In this document: piece by piece, positions 13,682-21,095 of the stretch
How the letters are laid out: each line of letters opens with the position of its first letter
Position numbering within the stretch: position 1 is the stretch's first letter
Assembly (NCBI GenBank): GCA_016199665.1
Contig: JACQGG010000073.1
Location: 1-22,089 of the forward strand
Reading direction: 5' to 3'
Length of the DNA: 22,089 bases
Origin: Acidobacteriota bacterium
GTDB lineage: Bacteria > Acidobacteriota > UBA6911 > JACQSX01
Program-made: the position numbers and the translations under genes
The notes under the pieces: generated by a model
Database searches by the model: none
What the model was told of the DNA's origin: nothing
What the model saw: only the letters and a program-made list of their open reading frames with translations

Positions 13682-14575
13682 CTATTTCCCGGCGAAAACG
13701 AACTCCAGGAAGCTTTCACAGGTGGGTGAGGGTGTTCGCTTTTTATTTCTGACTACAAAGAAGTCGCGCTCAAAAGTTTGCAGTTCATCAATGCGCACTT
13801 CCTTAATGAGCCTCCAGTGGATCTCGCGCTGGACTGACAGATTCGAAATGATTGAAATGCCGACGTCGGCGGTTACCGCCTGCTTAATTGCCGAGGTGCT
13901 GCCGAACTGAGCGACGATGTTGAAATCTGCCAGGCTGGTGCCCAATTTTGCGAGTCTGTCCTCCAGAGTTGCGCGCGTGCCCGACCCCGGCTCGCGGATG
14001 AGCAGGGGAAGCTGTTGCAGGTCTTTGAGCTGAATGGACTTGACCGCCGCCCATTGCTTGTTGTTTGGCACCACGAAAATCAGCCGGTCTGAAGCAAACT
14101 TTCTGAATTCGAGATTGCCGTCCTTCAGGCGAGCCCCGGCAAAGCCGAGGTCGACTCGCCCTTGCGCGACATCTGCCGTCACTCCCCGGCTATCCGAGAC
14201 CGTCATGGTGACTTCCACTTTGGGGTAGACCTTGTGAAATCGCCCGATGATAGTGGGCAGAAGGTATTCGGCGGGAATCGTGCTGGCGCTGATATCCAGT
14301 TTGCCTTCCAACTGGTTCAAGAACCTGCTCATGTGTTCGTGGATCGCCTTCTTTATCTCCAACACGGGACGGCCATGCCGGTAAAGCATTTCGCCGGCGC
14401 GGGTAGGCTGTATCTCTCGTCCCAGGCGATCGAAGAGCGACGTGTTGAAATACTCCTCAAGCGACTTGATATGCCCGCTGACGGTGGGCTGGGTTAAATG
14501 CAAGCGTTTTGCAGCCTTGGAGAAGCTCTTCTCTTCGTATACGGCACAAAAGATCTCTATAAGCCCCAGATTCAT
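13682..14575 (-). CDS. LysR-type transcriptional regulator (CysB-like, selenium-associated group)
   Basis: The chosen start MNLGLIEIFCAV gives 297 residues and matches the usual LysR start; in-frame starts at 14623 and 14653 (GTG) would add 16 or 26 residues and cannot be excluded. The winged helix-turn-helix is clear: FSKAAKRLHLTQPTVSGHIK (about 19-38), then LFDRLGREIQPTRAGEML. The effector domain has ASTIPAEYLLPTIIGRF, 'LLIREPGSGTRATLEDRL' and QFGSTSAIKQAV, a combination like that of the 'selenium metabolism-associated' LysR group related to CysB and CbbR. Such proteins are tetramers that sense a small molecule and control adjacent genes. The porin and permease lie downstream on the same strand, with a matching T-N11-A box in the porin promoter. 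Family is firm; the effector is not known. Confidence 0.9.
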   Translation of the reverse strand: MNLGLIEIFCAVYEEKSFSKAAKRLHLTQPTVSGHIKSLEEYFNTSLFDRLGREIQPTRAGEMLYRHGRPVLEIKKAIHEHMSRFLNQLEGKLDISASTIPAEYLLPTIIGRFHKVYPKVEVTMTVSDSRGVTADVAQGRVDLGFAGARLKDGNLEFRKFASDRLIFVVPNNKQWAAVKSIQLKDLQQLPLLIREPGSGTRATLEDRLAKLGTSLADFNIVAQFGSTSAIKQAVTADVGISIISNLSVQREIHWRLIKEVRIDELQTFERDFFVVRNKKRTPSPTCESFLEFVFAGK

Positions 14576-14684
14576 AGACGTGTATTCCGCCAGGGTTGCG
14601 GAGGACTTAGGCGAATGAGCCATGGGCCGAATTTTCTCCGGATGGCAGCGCACAATCCCTTAACCCGGATCATTCATGGTCCGG

Positions 14685-14710
14685 CTTACGGGCGACGACG
14701 CGCCCGTAAG
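14685..14710. repeat. Perfect 10-bp hairpin between CBS and LysR genes
   Basis: CTTACGGGCG (14685-14694) and CGCCCGTAAG (14701-14710) are exact reverse complements with a 6-base loop, ACGACG. It lies about 86 bases past the CBS gene stop codon on the minus strand. Without a T-run it is not a typical terminator, but it could stabilise the end of the CBS transcript or belong to a REP-like family. Confidence 0.4.
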
Positions 14711-14795
14711 GGCAACACGGGCGGGTAGGCGATTGCAACCCTGTTGACCCACTCCTCGCGGTCGGCGTTCTCTCACAAGAAATTCTGGGCGGCGT

Positions 14796-15245
14796 TCAAC
14801 CCGGATACTTCCCCGTAATATAGCGTTCCAGGTGGTGGATCACTCTCTCTTGCGTTGAAATGATCCAATTCACAAGGTCCCCAATGGAAATGACACCCAC
14901 GACGCTGTCGCCCTCAACCACGGGAAGATGACGTGTGCGGCTTTCTGTCATTATTCTCATGCACTCGTCCACCGTATGCTGGGGACTTACAAAAATCACC
15001 GAGGGGGTCATGATTTCCATCACTTGGGTGTCCTTTGAAGATTTGCCCCGAAGGATCACCTTGCGCGCGTAATCGCGCTCGGAAATAATGCCGACCAGTC
15101 TGCCGTCGGAGATCACCGGCAGCGCTCCAATGTTCTTGTTCGACATTATTTCGATCGCCTCATAGACTGACGCCACCGGGGTCACAGACCAAACGTCGCT
15201 CCCCTTGAGCTTCAAGACGGAACTGATCGGGTCCAGTACTGGCAT
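14796..15245 (-). CDS. CBS-domain pair protein
   Basis: A protein of 149 residues made of two CBS motifs in tandem. The first runs about 10-70 (VWSVTPVASVYEAIEIMSNK, then GALPVISDGRLVGIISERDY) and the second about 75-135 (VMEIMTPSVIFVSPQHTVDE, then HLPVVEGDSVVGVISIGDLV). Stand-alone CBS pairs bind adenosyl nucleotides (AMP, ATP, NADH) and usually sense energy state or regulate another enzyme. No other domain is present. A good promoter lies upstream, but no clear ribosome binding site precedes the ATG. It is divergent from the transhydrogenase genes, and a role linked to nucleotide redox state is a guess from that position only. Confidence 0.88.
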   Translation of the reverse strand: MPVLDPISSVLKLKGSDVWSVTPVASVYEAIEIMSNKNIGALPVISDGRLVGIISERDYARKVILRGKSSKDTQVMEIMTPSVIFVSPQHTVDECMRIMTESRTRHLPVVEGDSVVGVISIGDLVNWIISTQERVIHHLERYITGKYPG

Positions 15246-15322
15246 TTTACGTAACGGGCGCGGAGATGGGCACCGCCTTCTCCGGGCCGGCAGCAGTCCC
15301 TCTGTTGGACTTGAATAGTCCC

Positions 15323-15351
15323 ATCATAATGCGGCTCCACGGCAAGGTCAA
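15323..15351 (-). promoter_or_regulatory. Candidate sigma70-type promoter of the CBS gene
   Basis: On the minus strand, TTGACC (15346-15351) and TATGAT (15323-15328) each match 5 of 6 consensus positions and are exactly 17 bases apart. Transcription would begin about 70 bases before the CBS gene start. It is one of the two best promoter matches in the window. Confidence 0.55.
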
Positions 15352-15442
15352 TCTCTCTCCCAAGATCCGATATGACACACTGCGGGGCTGTCGCGCGTGA
15401 AGCGGACCCTTGCCGGCCTCAGCTTCATTTCAGGGTCGTGAT

Positions 15443-15482
15443 AGTATAAGAGTATAACCGGCCGCAACAGAAAATTTGTTGC
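15443..15482. promoter_or_regulatory. Inverted repeat and TATA-like boxes in the divergent CBS/pnt region
   Basis: GCAACA (15464-15469) and TGTTGC (15477-15482) form an interrupted palindrome with a 7-base AT-rich centre, next to a doubled AGTATAA (15443-15449 and 15451-15457) that gives -10-like boxes on both strands. No good -35 could be matched on the plus strand. This is a plausible control region for the transhydrogenase genes. The rest of 15246-15624 holds only the CBS promoter and a ribosome binding site at 15611-15616. Confidence 0.3.
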
Positions 15483-15624
15483 AAACGCGGGTCAAACAGG
15501 ATTTCCGCCAAGTTGCATTCGGCTATCGACCCGAGAGTCCGTTTGATTGGAGTCCTGCTTTGCGGGCGGATGCGCGATACAGGCTGCGGGTATTTTCCGG
15601 GGCAAACGACAGGGGGATGCACTT

Positions 15625-16785
15625 GTGGACGTTGATTCAAGGCGGTTGATTCTGGGTATTCCAAAAGAGGAAGCTGCGGGCGAAAGACGTGTGGCGCTTG
15701 TTCCCGAGCTCATCGCAAGGCTTAAAGACGCAAACTTGGAAATCCTTCTGCAGGCAGACGCGGGAACAGCGGCCGGATTTCCCGACTCGTCCTACACCGA
15801 TAAAGGAGCGCGCATTGAGCCGGACGTGTTGGCGCGAGCGGACATTGTGCTCAAAGTCCAGCCTCCGGCGATTGATGAGATAAGGAGATTAAAAGAAGGC
15901 GCGACCCTGATAGGCTTCCTTCAGCCCTATGCAAACATCGCCGGGATAACAGCGCTGGCGGCAAAAAACGTCACCGCGTTCTCCATGGAACTGATGCCGC
16001 GAATCAGTCGCGCGCAAACCATGGATGCCCTGAGCGCCATGAGCACGGTCTCGGGGTACAAGGCAGTCTTGATCGCGGCGGTGCACTTGCGGAAGTTTTT
16101 CCCTTTGCTGATGACCGCGGCGGGGACGATGATTCCGGCGCGTGTCTTTGTCATCGGCGCGGGTGTAGCGGGGCTGCAGGCGATCGGCACGGCCAGGCGC
16201 CTGGGGGCAGTGGTGGAAGCTTACGACACGCGCCCTGCCGTCAAGGAACAAGTGGAGAGTCTGGGAGCAAAGTTTGCCGATCTCGGCCTTGAGACCCGGG
16301 ATGCGGAAGACAAATCCGGCTACGCCAGAGTCCAGTCGGAGGAGTTTTACCTGAGGCAGCGGGAGATGATGTCTAAATGCATCTCGGCGGCCGATGTTGT
16401 CGTCACGACGGCGGCGGTGCCGGGCCAGCGGGCTCCGATCCTGGTCACCGAGGAGATGGTGCGCGCCATGCGCCCGGGTTCTGTCATCGTCGATCTCGCG
16501 GCCGAACAGGGGGGAAACTGCGCCCTGACTGAGGCGGGCCGGGAGATTGTGCGACACCAGGTGCTGATCGTGGGAGCGACCAACCTTCCCGGCACGGTGC
16601 CGTTTCATGCCAGCCAGATGTACGCCAGGACGGTCACGAACTTCCTGCTGCATCTGCTCCGGAATGGGAAAATACATCTGGACCTGGACGATGAGCTGAC
16701 ACGCGGTCCGTTGGTGACCCACCGGGGAGAGATCCTGCATGAGGCAGTGAAGATGTCGCTTGCGCCCGGAACGCGGGATGCTTGA
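15625..16785 (+). CDS. pntAA: Proton-translocating NAD(P) transhydrogenase, alpha part 1 (domain I)
   Basis: A GTG start at 15625 is chosen because AGGGGG lies 8 bases before it and the protein then begins VDVDSRRLILGIPKE, as in PntA homologues; an in-frame TTG at 15547 adds 26 unrelated residues. The product has 386 residues, as expected for a stand-alone PntAA. It is the soluble NAD(H)-binding domain I, related to alanine dehydrogenase: GERRVALVPELI (19-30), MELMPRISRAQTMDALSAMS (121-140), the Rossmann loop VIGAGVAGLQAIG (176-188) and AYDTRPAVKEQV (199-210). No membrane segment is present. It should give or take hydride from NADP bound on the partner protein 42 bases downstream, coupled to proton flow. 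Assignment is firm. Confidence 0.94.
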   Translation: MDVDSRRLILGIPKEEAAGERRVALVPELIARLKDANLEILLQADAGTAAGFPDSSYTDKGARIEPDVLARADIVLKVQPPAIDEIRRLKEGATLIGFLQPYANIAGITALAAKNVTAFSMELMPRISRAQTMDALSAMSTVSGYKAVLIAAVHLRKFFPLLMTAAGTMIPARVFVIGAGVAGLQAIGTARRLGAVVEAYDTRPAVKEQVESLGAKFADLGLETRDAEDKSGYARVQSEEFYLRQREMMSKCISAADVVVTTAAVPGQRAPILVTEEMVRAMRPGSVIVDLAAEQGGNCALTEAGREIVRHQVLIVGATNLPGTVPFHASQMYARTVTNFLLHLLRNGKIHLDLDDELTRGPLVTHRGEILHEAVKMSLAPGTRDA

Positions 16786-16827
16786 GAGGGGCTGGGAATA
16801 AGCGCTCTCTGAAAGGAGTTCTGTCGG

Positions 16828-18633
16828 ATGACCTCGGAGCTTGAGATTGGGCTCTACATATTCATGCTCGCCGGCTTTCTTGGGTATCACGTCATCTCGC
16901 GCGTACCGCCTCTGCTGCATACGCCCCTCATGTCCGCCACCAACGCCATTTCAGGAATCTCGCTGATCGGCTCCCTGGTGGTTGCCGGCGCCAATTACAG
17001 CCGGTTAAGCACCCTTCTCGGGTTCATCGCGGTAACGTGTTCCACAACAAACGTGGTGGGCGGCTTTCTCATTACCGACCGGATGCTGAAAATGTTCAAA
17101 AGATCGCGCGATGCCGGCATTCAGGGCCGCCGGCCGTGGCAATTCGATCCGCGGGTCCTGCTGGGCTTTCCTGTCCTCATTGTTGTTTTCCTGGTGCTCT
17201 TCTATTGGCTCAGGCAACCCGCCATGGAGAGGGGAACCGGCGCCGGCGGCGCGCTCTCCCAGGCGGCGCTCAGCTACTTCTACATTCTTTCCGCGCTGCT
17301 CTTCATCCTGGGCTTGAAAGGTCTCAGCTCGCCCAAATGGGCTCGGAAAGGGATGTTTCTGGCCGAATTTGGAATGCTGATGGCGATCGTGGGGACTCTT
17401 TTTCACTCCGAGATCGTCAACTATCGCTGGATCGCCACAGGGCTCTTCCTCGGCTCGGCCGTGGGCGCCGTCATGGGGCTGCGTATCCCCATGACTGCGG
17501 TGCCTCAACGGACCGCCCTTTCCCATTCTCTGGGAGCCCTCGCCGCCACCCTGGTTGGGATCTCCGAGTATGTCCGGCACGGAGCAGCGCTGGGCAACGT
17601 GAAAATGACAACCATTGGACTGGAAGTAGTGATTGGCGGCTTGACGTTTACCGGGAGCCTCATGGCGGCCGGCAAGCTTCAGGAGCTTCTCCGAGGCACG
17701 CCCATTACTTACCGGGGGCAAAACCAGTCCAACTTTATCCTCCTGGCGGCCATCGTCGCCAGCCTGGCGTACTTGATCTTTATCCCCTCGGCCGCCTGGA
17801 TCTTTTGCGTGATGGTCTCGCTGGCTCTTCTGTTCGGGTTTCTCATGGTCATTCCCATCGGGGCGGCGGACATGCCCGTTGTCATCGCTCTGCTTAATTC
17901 CTATGGCGGGTTGGCCGACGCTTCCATGGGCTTTGTGCTGAACAACAAGATTCAGATCATCACCGGTTCTCTGGACGGGACTTCGGGTTTTCTGCTCTCT
18001 CTGCTGATGTGCCGGGCAATGAACCGGTCGGCGACCAACGTTCTTTTTGGCGCGTTTGGAAAGATTGATGCCGAGGCCGCCGACCCGGCCGCTGAGGGGA
18101 AGGAAACGGTACGCACGATTGTGCCGGATGAACTGGTGGCGCTTTTTGAAAGCGCCCGCTCGGTCATTGTCGTTCCTGGGTACGGTATGGCGGTGGCGCA
18201 GGCCCAGCATGGCGTCAGCGAGCTGGCCAAAATCCTGATGAAGCACGGCATCGATGTCAAATACGCCATCCATCCGGTTGCCGGCCGCATGCCGGGGCAC
18301 ATGAATGTCCTGCTGGCCGAGGCCAACGTTCCCTATGATCAGCTCTACGAAATGGAGCAGATCAACCCTTACTTTGCCGAAGCGGATATTGCGCTGGTTA
18401 TTGGGGCCAACGATGTGACAAACCCGGCCGCCAAGAACAACAAAACCAGCCCGCTTTATGGGATGCCGATTTTGGAGGTGGAGCGCGCTAAATCGATTGT
18501 GGTACTGAAGCGAAGCCTGCGGCCTGGTTTTGCCGGCGTAGACAACGAGCTCTATTACAGCCCCAAGTGCATGATGCTCTTTGGAGACGCCAAGGAAAGC
18601 CTCGGCCAGCTATTCGCCGCCCTGAAATCCTGA
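16828..18633 (+). CDS. Fused PntAB-PntB subunit of NAD(P) transhydrogenase
   Basis: A protein of 601 residues; the ATG has AAGGAG 9 bases before it. Residues 1-93 match PntAB, the membrane end of the alpha subunit (FLGYHVISRVPPLLHTPLMS at 17-36, NAISGISLIGSLV, then ITDRMLKMFKRS). Residues 94-145 are a linker with one extra membrane helix (LLGFPVLIVVFLVLFYWL). Residues 146-601 match PntB: membrane domain II, then the NADP(H)-binding domain III with VPGYGMAVAQAQHGV (449-463), IHPVAGRMPGHMNVLLAEAN (481-500) and VIGANDVTNPAA (524-535). In most bacteria PntAB is joined to PntAA or stands alone; here it is joined to PntB. The enzyme sits in the inner membrane and makes NADPH from NADH using proton-motive force. 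Function is firm; the fusion is clear from the uninterrupted frame. Confidence 0.92.
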   Translation: MTSELEIGLYIFMLAGFLGYHVISRVPPLLHTPLMSATNAISGISLIGSLVVAGANYSRLSTLLGFIAVTCSTTNVVGGFLITDRMLKMFKRSRDAGIQGRRPWQFDPRVLLGFPVLIVVFLVLFYWLRQPAMERGTGAGGALSQAALSYFYILSALLFILGLKGLSSPKWARKGMFLAEFGMLMAIVGTLFHSEIVNYRWIATGLFLGSAVGAVMGLRIPMTAVPQRTALSHSLGALAATLVGISEYVRHGAALGNVKMTTIGLEVVIGGLTFTGSLMAAGKLQELLRGTPITYRGQNQSNFILLAAIVASLAYLIFIPSAAWIFCVMVSLALLFGFLMVIPIGAADMPVVIALLNSYGGLADASMGFVLNNKIQIITGSLDGTSGFLLSLLMCRAMNRSATNVLFGAFGKIDAEAADPAAEGKETVRTIVPDELVALFESARSVIVVPGYGMAVAQAQHGVSELAKILMKHGIDVKYAIHPVAGRMPGHMNVLLAEANVPYDQLYEMEQINPYFAEADIALVIGANDVTNPAAKNNKTSPLYGMPILEVERAKSIVVLKRSLRPGFAGVDNELYYSPKCMMLFGDAKESLGQLFAALKS

Positions 18634-18742
18634 TCAGGCCCCGCCGTGGCCCCTCCGGCGCCGTTGACGGCGGCTTCAGGCAGATGACCTGAGGGGCGAT
18701 GCGATGAAGCACGCAGCGTGAACAAGACCGGGGACTCCGGGC

Positions 18743-18925
18743 TTATCTTTTCTTTCCTTTCTTTGTCTTGCCCCGTGTCACTTCGGGCCTGGAAGCCGGA
18801 GCCGGAGGCGGAGGCGGAGGGGGCGCGGCCGGTTTTGGACGTCCCTTCATCCAGAATCTTTCTGAAACGTACATGAAAGCAAAGAAGAGAAGCAGCAGGA
18901 CTCCGGCCACATAGGTATATTGCAT
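18743..18925 (-). CDS. Small Pro-rich membrane protein coupled to hppA
   Basis: A 60-residue protein starting at the ATG 18923-18925, only 11 bases past the hppA stop codon. The ribosome binding site AAGGTG overlaps that stop, which suggests translational coupling. Residues 3-20 are one hydrophobic helix (YTYVAGVLLLLFFAFMYV), followed by SERFWMKGRPKP, a run of seven prolines within 'PAAPPPPPPPAPAS', and a Lys/Arg-rich tail (RGKTKKGKKR). The expected form is a single-span protein with a flexible basic cytosolic tail. I do not recognise a family. The context suggests an accessory role with the pyrophosphatase, but nothing in the sequence proves it. Confidence 0.6.
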   Translation of the reverse strand: MQYTYVAGVLLLLFFAFMYVSERFWMKGRPKPAAPPPPPPPAPASRPEVTRGKTKKGKKR

Positions 18926-18936
18926 CGATCCACACC

Positions 18937-21030
18937 TTACAGAAATAAGGGCGCCAGAACCAGCGTGATGGTGCTCAACAGCTTGATGAGCACATGCAGG
19001 GACGGTCCCGCCGTATCCTTGAAGGGGTCCCCCACGGTGTCGCCCACGACTGCGGCCTTGTGCGTGTCTGAGCCCTTGCCGCCGTAAGAACCGAGTTCGA
19101 TAAATTTCTTGGCGTTGTCCCACGCGCCGCCGCCATTGTTCATCATCGTGGCCATCAGGATTCCTGCAATGGTTCCCACCATCAGGAGAGCGGCCACCGC
19201 TTCCGCTCCGGGGCGCCCCTCCGAAGCCAGGTATTTGAAAGTGAACCCCACCGCCACCGGAACCACAACCGGGAGCAAGCCGGGCAGCACCATTTCCTTG
19301 AGCGCTCCCACGGTGACAATGTCCACGCAACGGCCATAGTCAGGCTTGGACGTGCCTTTCATGATGCCGGGGTCGGCCTTGAACTGCCGGCGCACTTCGT
19401 TGATAACGTAGTAGGCGGCTCGCCCCACGGCCCGAATGGCGAGCGCGCTGAAAACGAAAACCAGAGCAGCGCCGATCAGCGCGCCGACGAACGTGGGGAC
19501 GTGGCTCAGGTCCACGGCGATCGCACTGCCGGTGATTTTCTTTACCTCGTCCAGGTAAGCGCTAAAGAGCAGAAAAGCAGCCAGCGCAGCGCTGCCGATG
19601 GCGTAACCTTTAGTGAGCGCCTTGGTGGTATTGCCCACGGCATCCAGGCGGTCGGTGCGGACGCGGATCTCCTCCGGCTGGTTGGACATCTCGATGATGC
19701 CGCCGGCATTGTCGGTGATGGGACCGAAGGTATCCATCGCCAGAATGTAAGCGCACGGCGCCAGCATTCCCATCGTCGCAATGGCTGTGCCGTACAGACC
19801 TCCGTTGGGTAGCGCCAGCTCGCCCAGGTAATAGGCGCCCAGAAGCGCGGCGCAAATCGTGATGACCGGAAGACCGGTGCACTCCATGGCCACGGCCATG
19901 CCGGTGATGATGTTGGTCGCCGGACCGGTCTGGCTTGCCTCGGCGATCGACTTGACCGGGCGGTACTTGTACTCGGTGTAATACTGCGTGATGAAGACGA
20001 AGGCGAGAGCGGTCAGGATTCCAACGACGCCCGCCGCAAAGAAGTACAGGTTGTCTCCCAGCAACTGGTTGACTGCGACGTAGAATCCTCCCATGGCCAG
20101 GAGGGTTGTCACATAGTACCCGCGGTTCATCGCCGCCATCGGATCGCCCCCTTCCTTGACCCGAACCACCAGGATTCCGATGATGGTTGCAATCAGACCG
20201 AACGCCCGCGCCACCAGAGGAAACAAGATGCCTTTGACGCCAAACTGCGAAAAAAGCACCGTTCCCAGGATCATGGCGCCGATGTTCTCGGCTGCGGTTG
20301 ACTCGAAAAGGTCGGCGCCCCGCCCCGCGCAGTCGCCCACGTTGTCGCCGACCAGATCGGCGATCACGGCCGGATTGCGCGGGTCATCCTCGGGAATGCC
20401 GGCTTCGACTTTTCCTACCAGATCGGCTCCCACGTCGGCCGCCTTGGTGTAAATCCCTCCGCCCAACTGCGCGAACAGGGCGACAAAGCTGGCGCCGAAG
20501 CCGAATCCCACGATCTGCAGCGGGACCTCTGTGGGGTCCTCCATACCGCCATACAGGTAGAACAGCCCTCCCACTCCCAGGAGGCTGAGCGCGACCACGG
20601 TCAATCCGGAAACAGCGCCGCCGTACAGGGCGGTGCGCAGCGCCTTGTCAAGGCTGGTCGTGGCCGCCGCCGCCGTTCGGATGTTGGCGCGTATGGAAAC
20701 AAACATCCCTACAAACCCGCTGACAGCCGAGCAGGCCGCGCCGACCAGAAACGCGAAGGTGACCTTCATGGCAATCCCCGGACCCAGATCTCGAATGTTG
20801 GGACTGCTGCTGTACTGATAAAAGAGGAAAATGATCCCGGCCAGCACCAGACTCAAAATGCCGATGGTCGTATATTGGCGGCGAACGAAAGCTTCCGCCC
20901 CTTCGCGGATGGCGTTTGCGATCTCCTGCATTTGGGGAGATCCCGGGCTCCCCTTCAGAACGTAGCGGGCCAGCATCATTGCAAACACCAGGGAAAGAAT
21001 GGAAATGCCGAATATCAGCGCGAGAATCAT
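18937..21030 (-). CDS. hppA: Membrane H+-translocating pyrophosphatase, K+-independent type
   Basis: A protein of 697 residues, the usual family length, with about 16 membrane segments. The start ATG at 21030 has GGAG 8 bases before it. Catalytic motifs are intact: DVGADLVGKVE (199-209), DNVGDCAGRGADLFES (229-244) and TDNAGGIIEM (439-448), all rich in Asp for magnesium and pyrophosphate binding. The segment GNTTKALTKGYAIGS (467-480) has Lys at 470, where K+-dependent members have Ala, so this should be the K+-independent, proton-pumping type. It hydrolyses pyrophosphate from biosynthesis and pumps protons out of the cytoplasm. It converges with the transhydrogenase, another proton-linked pump. 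Family and motif are firm; ion choice is by known residue correlation. Confidence 0.95.
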   Translation of the reverse strand: MILALIFGISILSLVFAMMLARYVLKGSPGSPQMQEIANAIREGAEAFVRRQYTTIGILSLVLAGIIFLFYQYSSSPNIRDLGPGIAMKVTFAFLVGAACSAVSGFVGMFVSIRANIRTAAAATTSLDKALRTALYGGAVSGLTVVALSLLGVGGLFYLYGGMEDPTEVPLQIVGFGFGASFVALFAQLGGGIYTKAADVGADLVGKVEAGIPEDDPRNPAVIADLVGDNVGDCAGRGADLFESTAAENIGAMILGTVLFSQFGVKGILFPLVARAFGLIATIIGILVVRVKEGGDPMAAMNRGYYVTTLLAMGGFYVAVNQLLGDNLYFFAAGVVGILTALAFVFITQYYTEYKYRPVKSIAEASQTGPATNIITGMAVAMECTGLPVITICAALLGAYYLGELALPNGGLYGTAIATMGMLAPCAYILAMDTFGPITDNAGGIIEMSNQPEEIRVRTDRLDAVGNTTKALTKGYAIGSAALAAFLLFSAYLDEVKKITGSAIAVDLSHVPTFVGALIGAALVFVFSALAIRAVGRAAYYVINEVRRQFKADPGIMKGTSKPDYGRCVDIVTVGALKEMVLPGLLPVVVPVAVGFTFKYLASEGRPGAEAVAALLMVGTIAGILMATMMNNGGGAWDNAKKFIELGSYGGKGSDTHKAAVVGDTVGDPFKDTAGPSLHVLIKLLSTITLVLAPLFL

Positions 21031-21067
21031 TGCATCAACTCCATTAATCTTGAAATGAGCGATAGAG

Positions 21068-21095
21068 GATATAACCGGCGCGGAGCAAATTTCAA
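21068..21095 (-). promoter_or_regulatory. Candidate promoter of hppA
   Basis: On the minus strand, TTGAAA (21090-21095, 5/6) and TATATC (21068-21073, 4/6) are 16 bases apart. The -35 box overlaps the stop codon of the upstream glycosyltransferase. A transcript would start about 30 bases before the hppA ATG, so hppA and the small downstream protein can be expressed separately from the glycosyltransferase. Confidence 0.45.

Noticed and set aside
14796..15245. IMP dehydrogenase fragment
   Set aside because: Only the CBS pair is present, with its own promoter and stop; there is no sign of a lost catalytic domain.
17005..18300. 431-codon minus-strand frame
   Set aside because: Antisense of the PntAB-PntB gene, with low-complexity polar translation; the plus-strand protein is fully conserved.
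18926..19330. Longer version of the small protein downstream of hppA
   Set aside because: The added part is an alternative frame of the hppA 3' end; only the 60 codons from 18925 have their own start and ribosome binding site.
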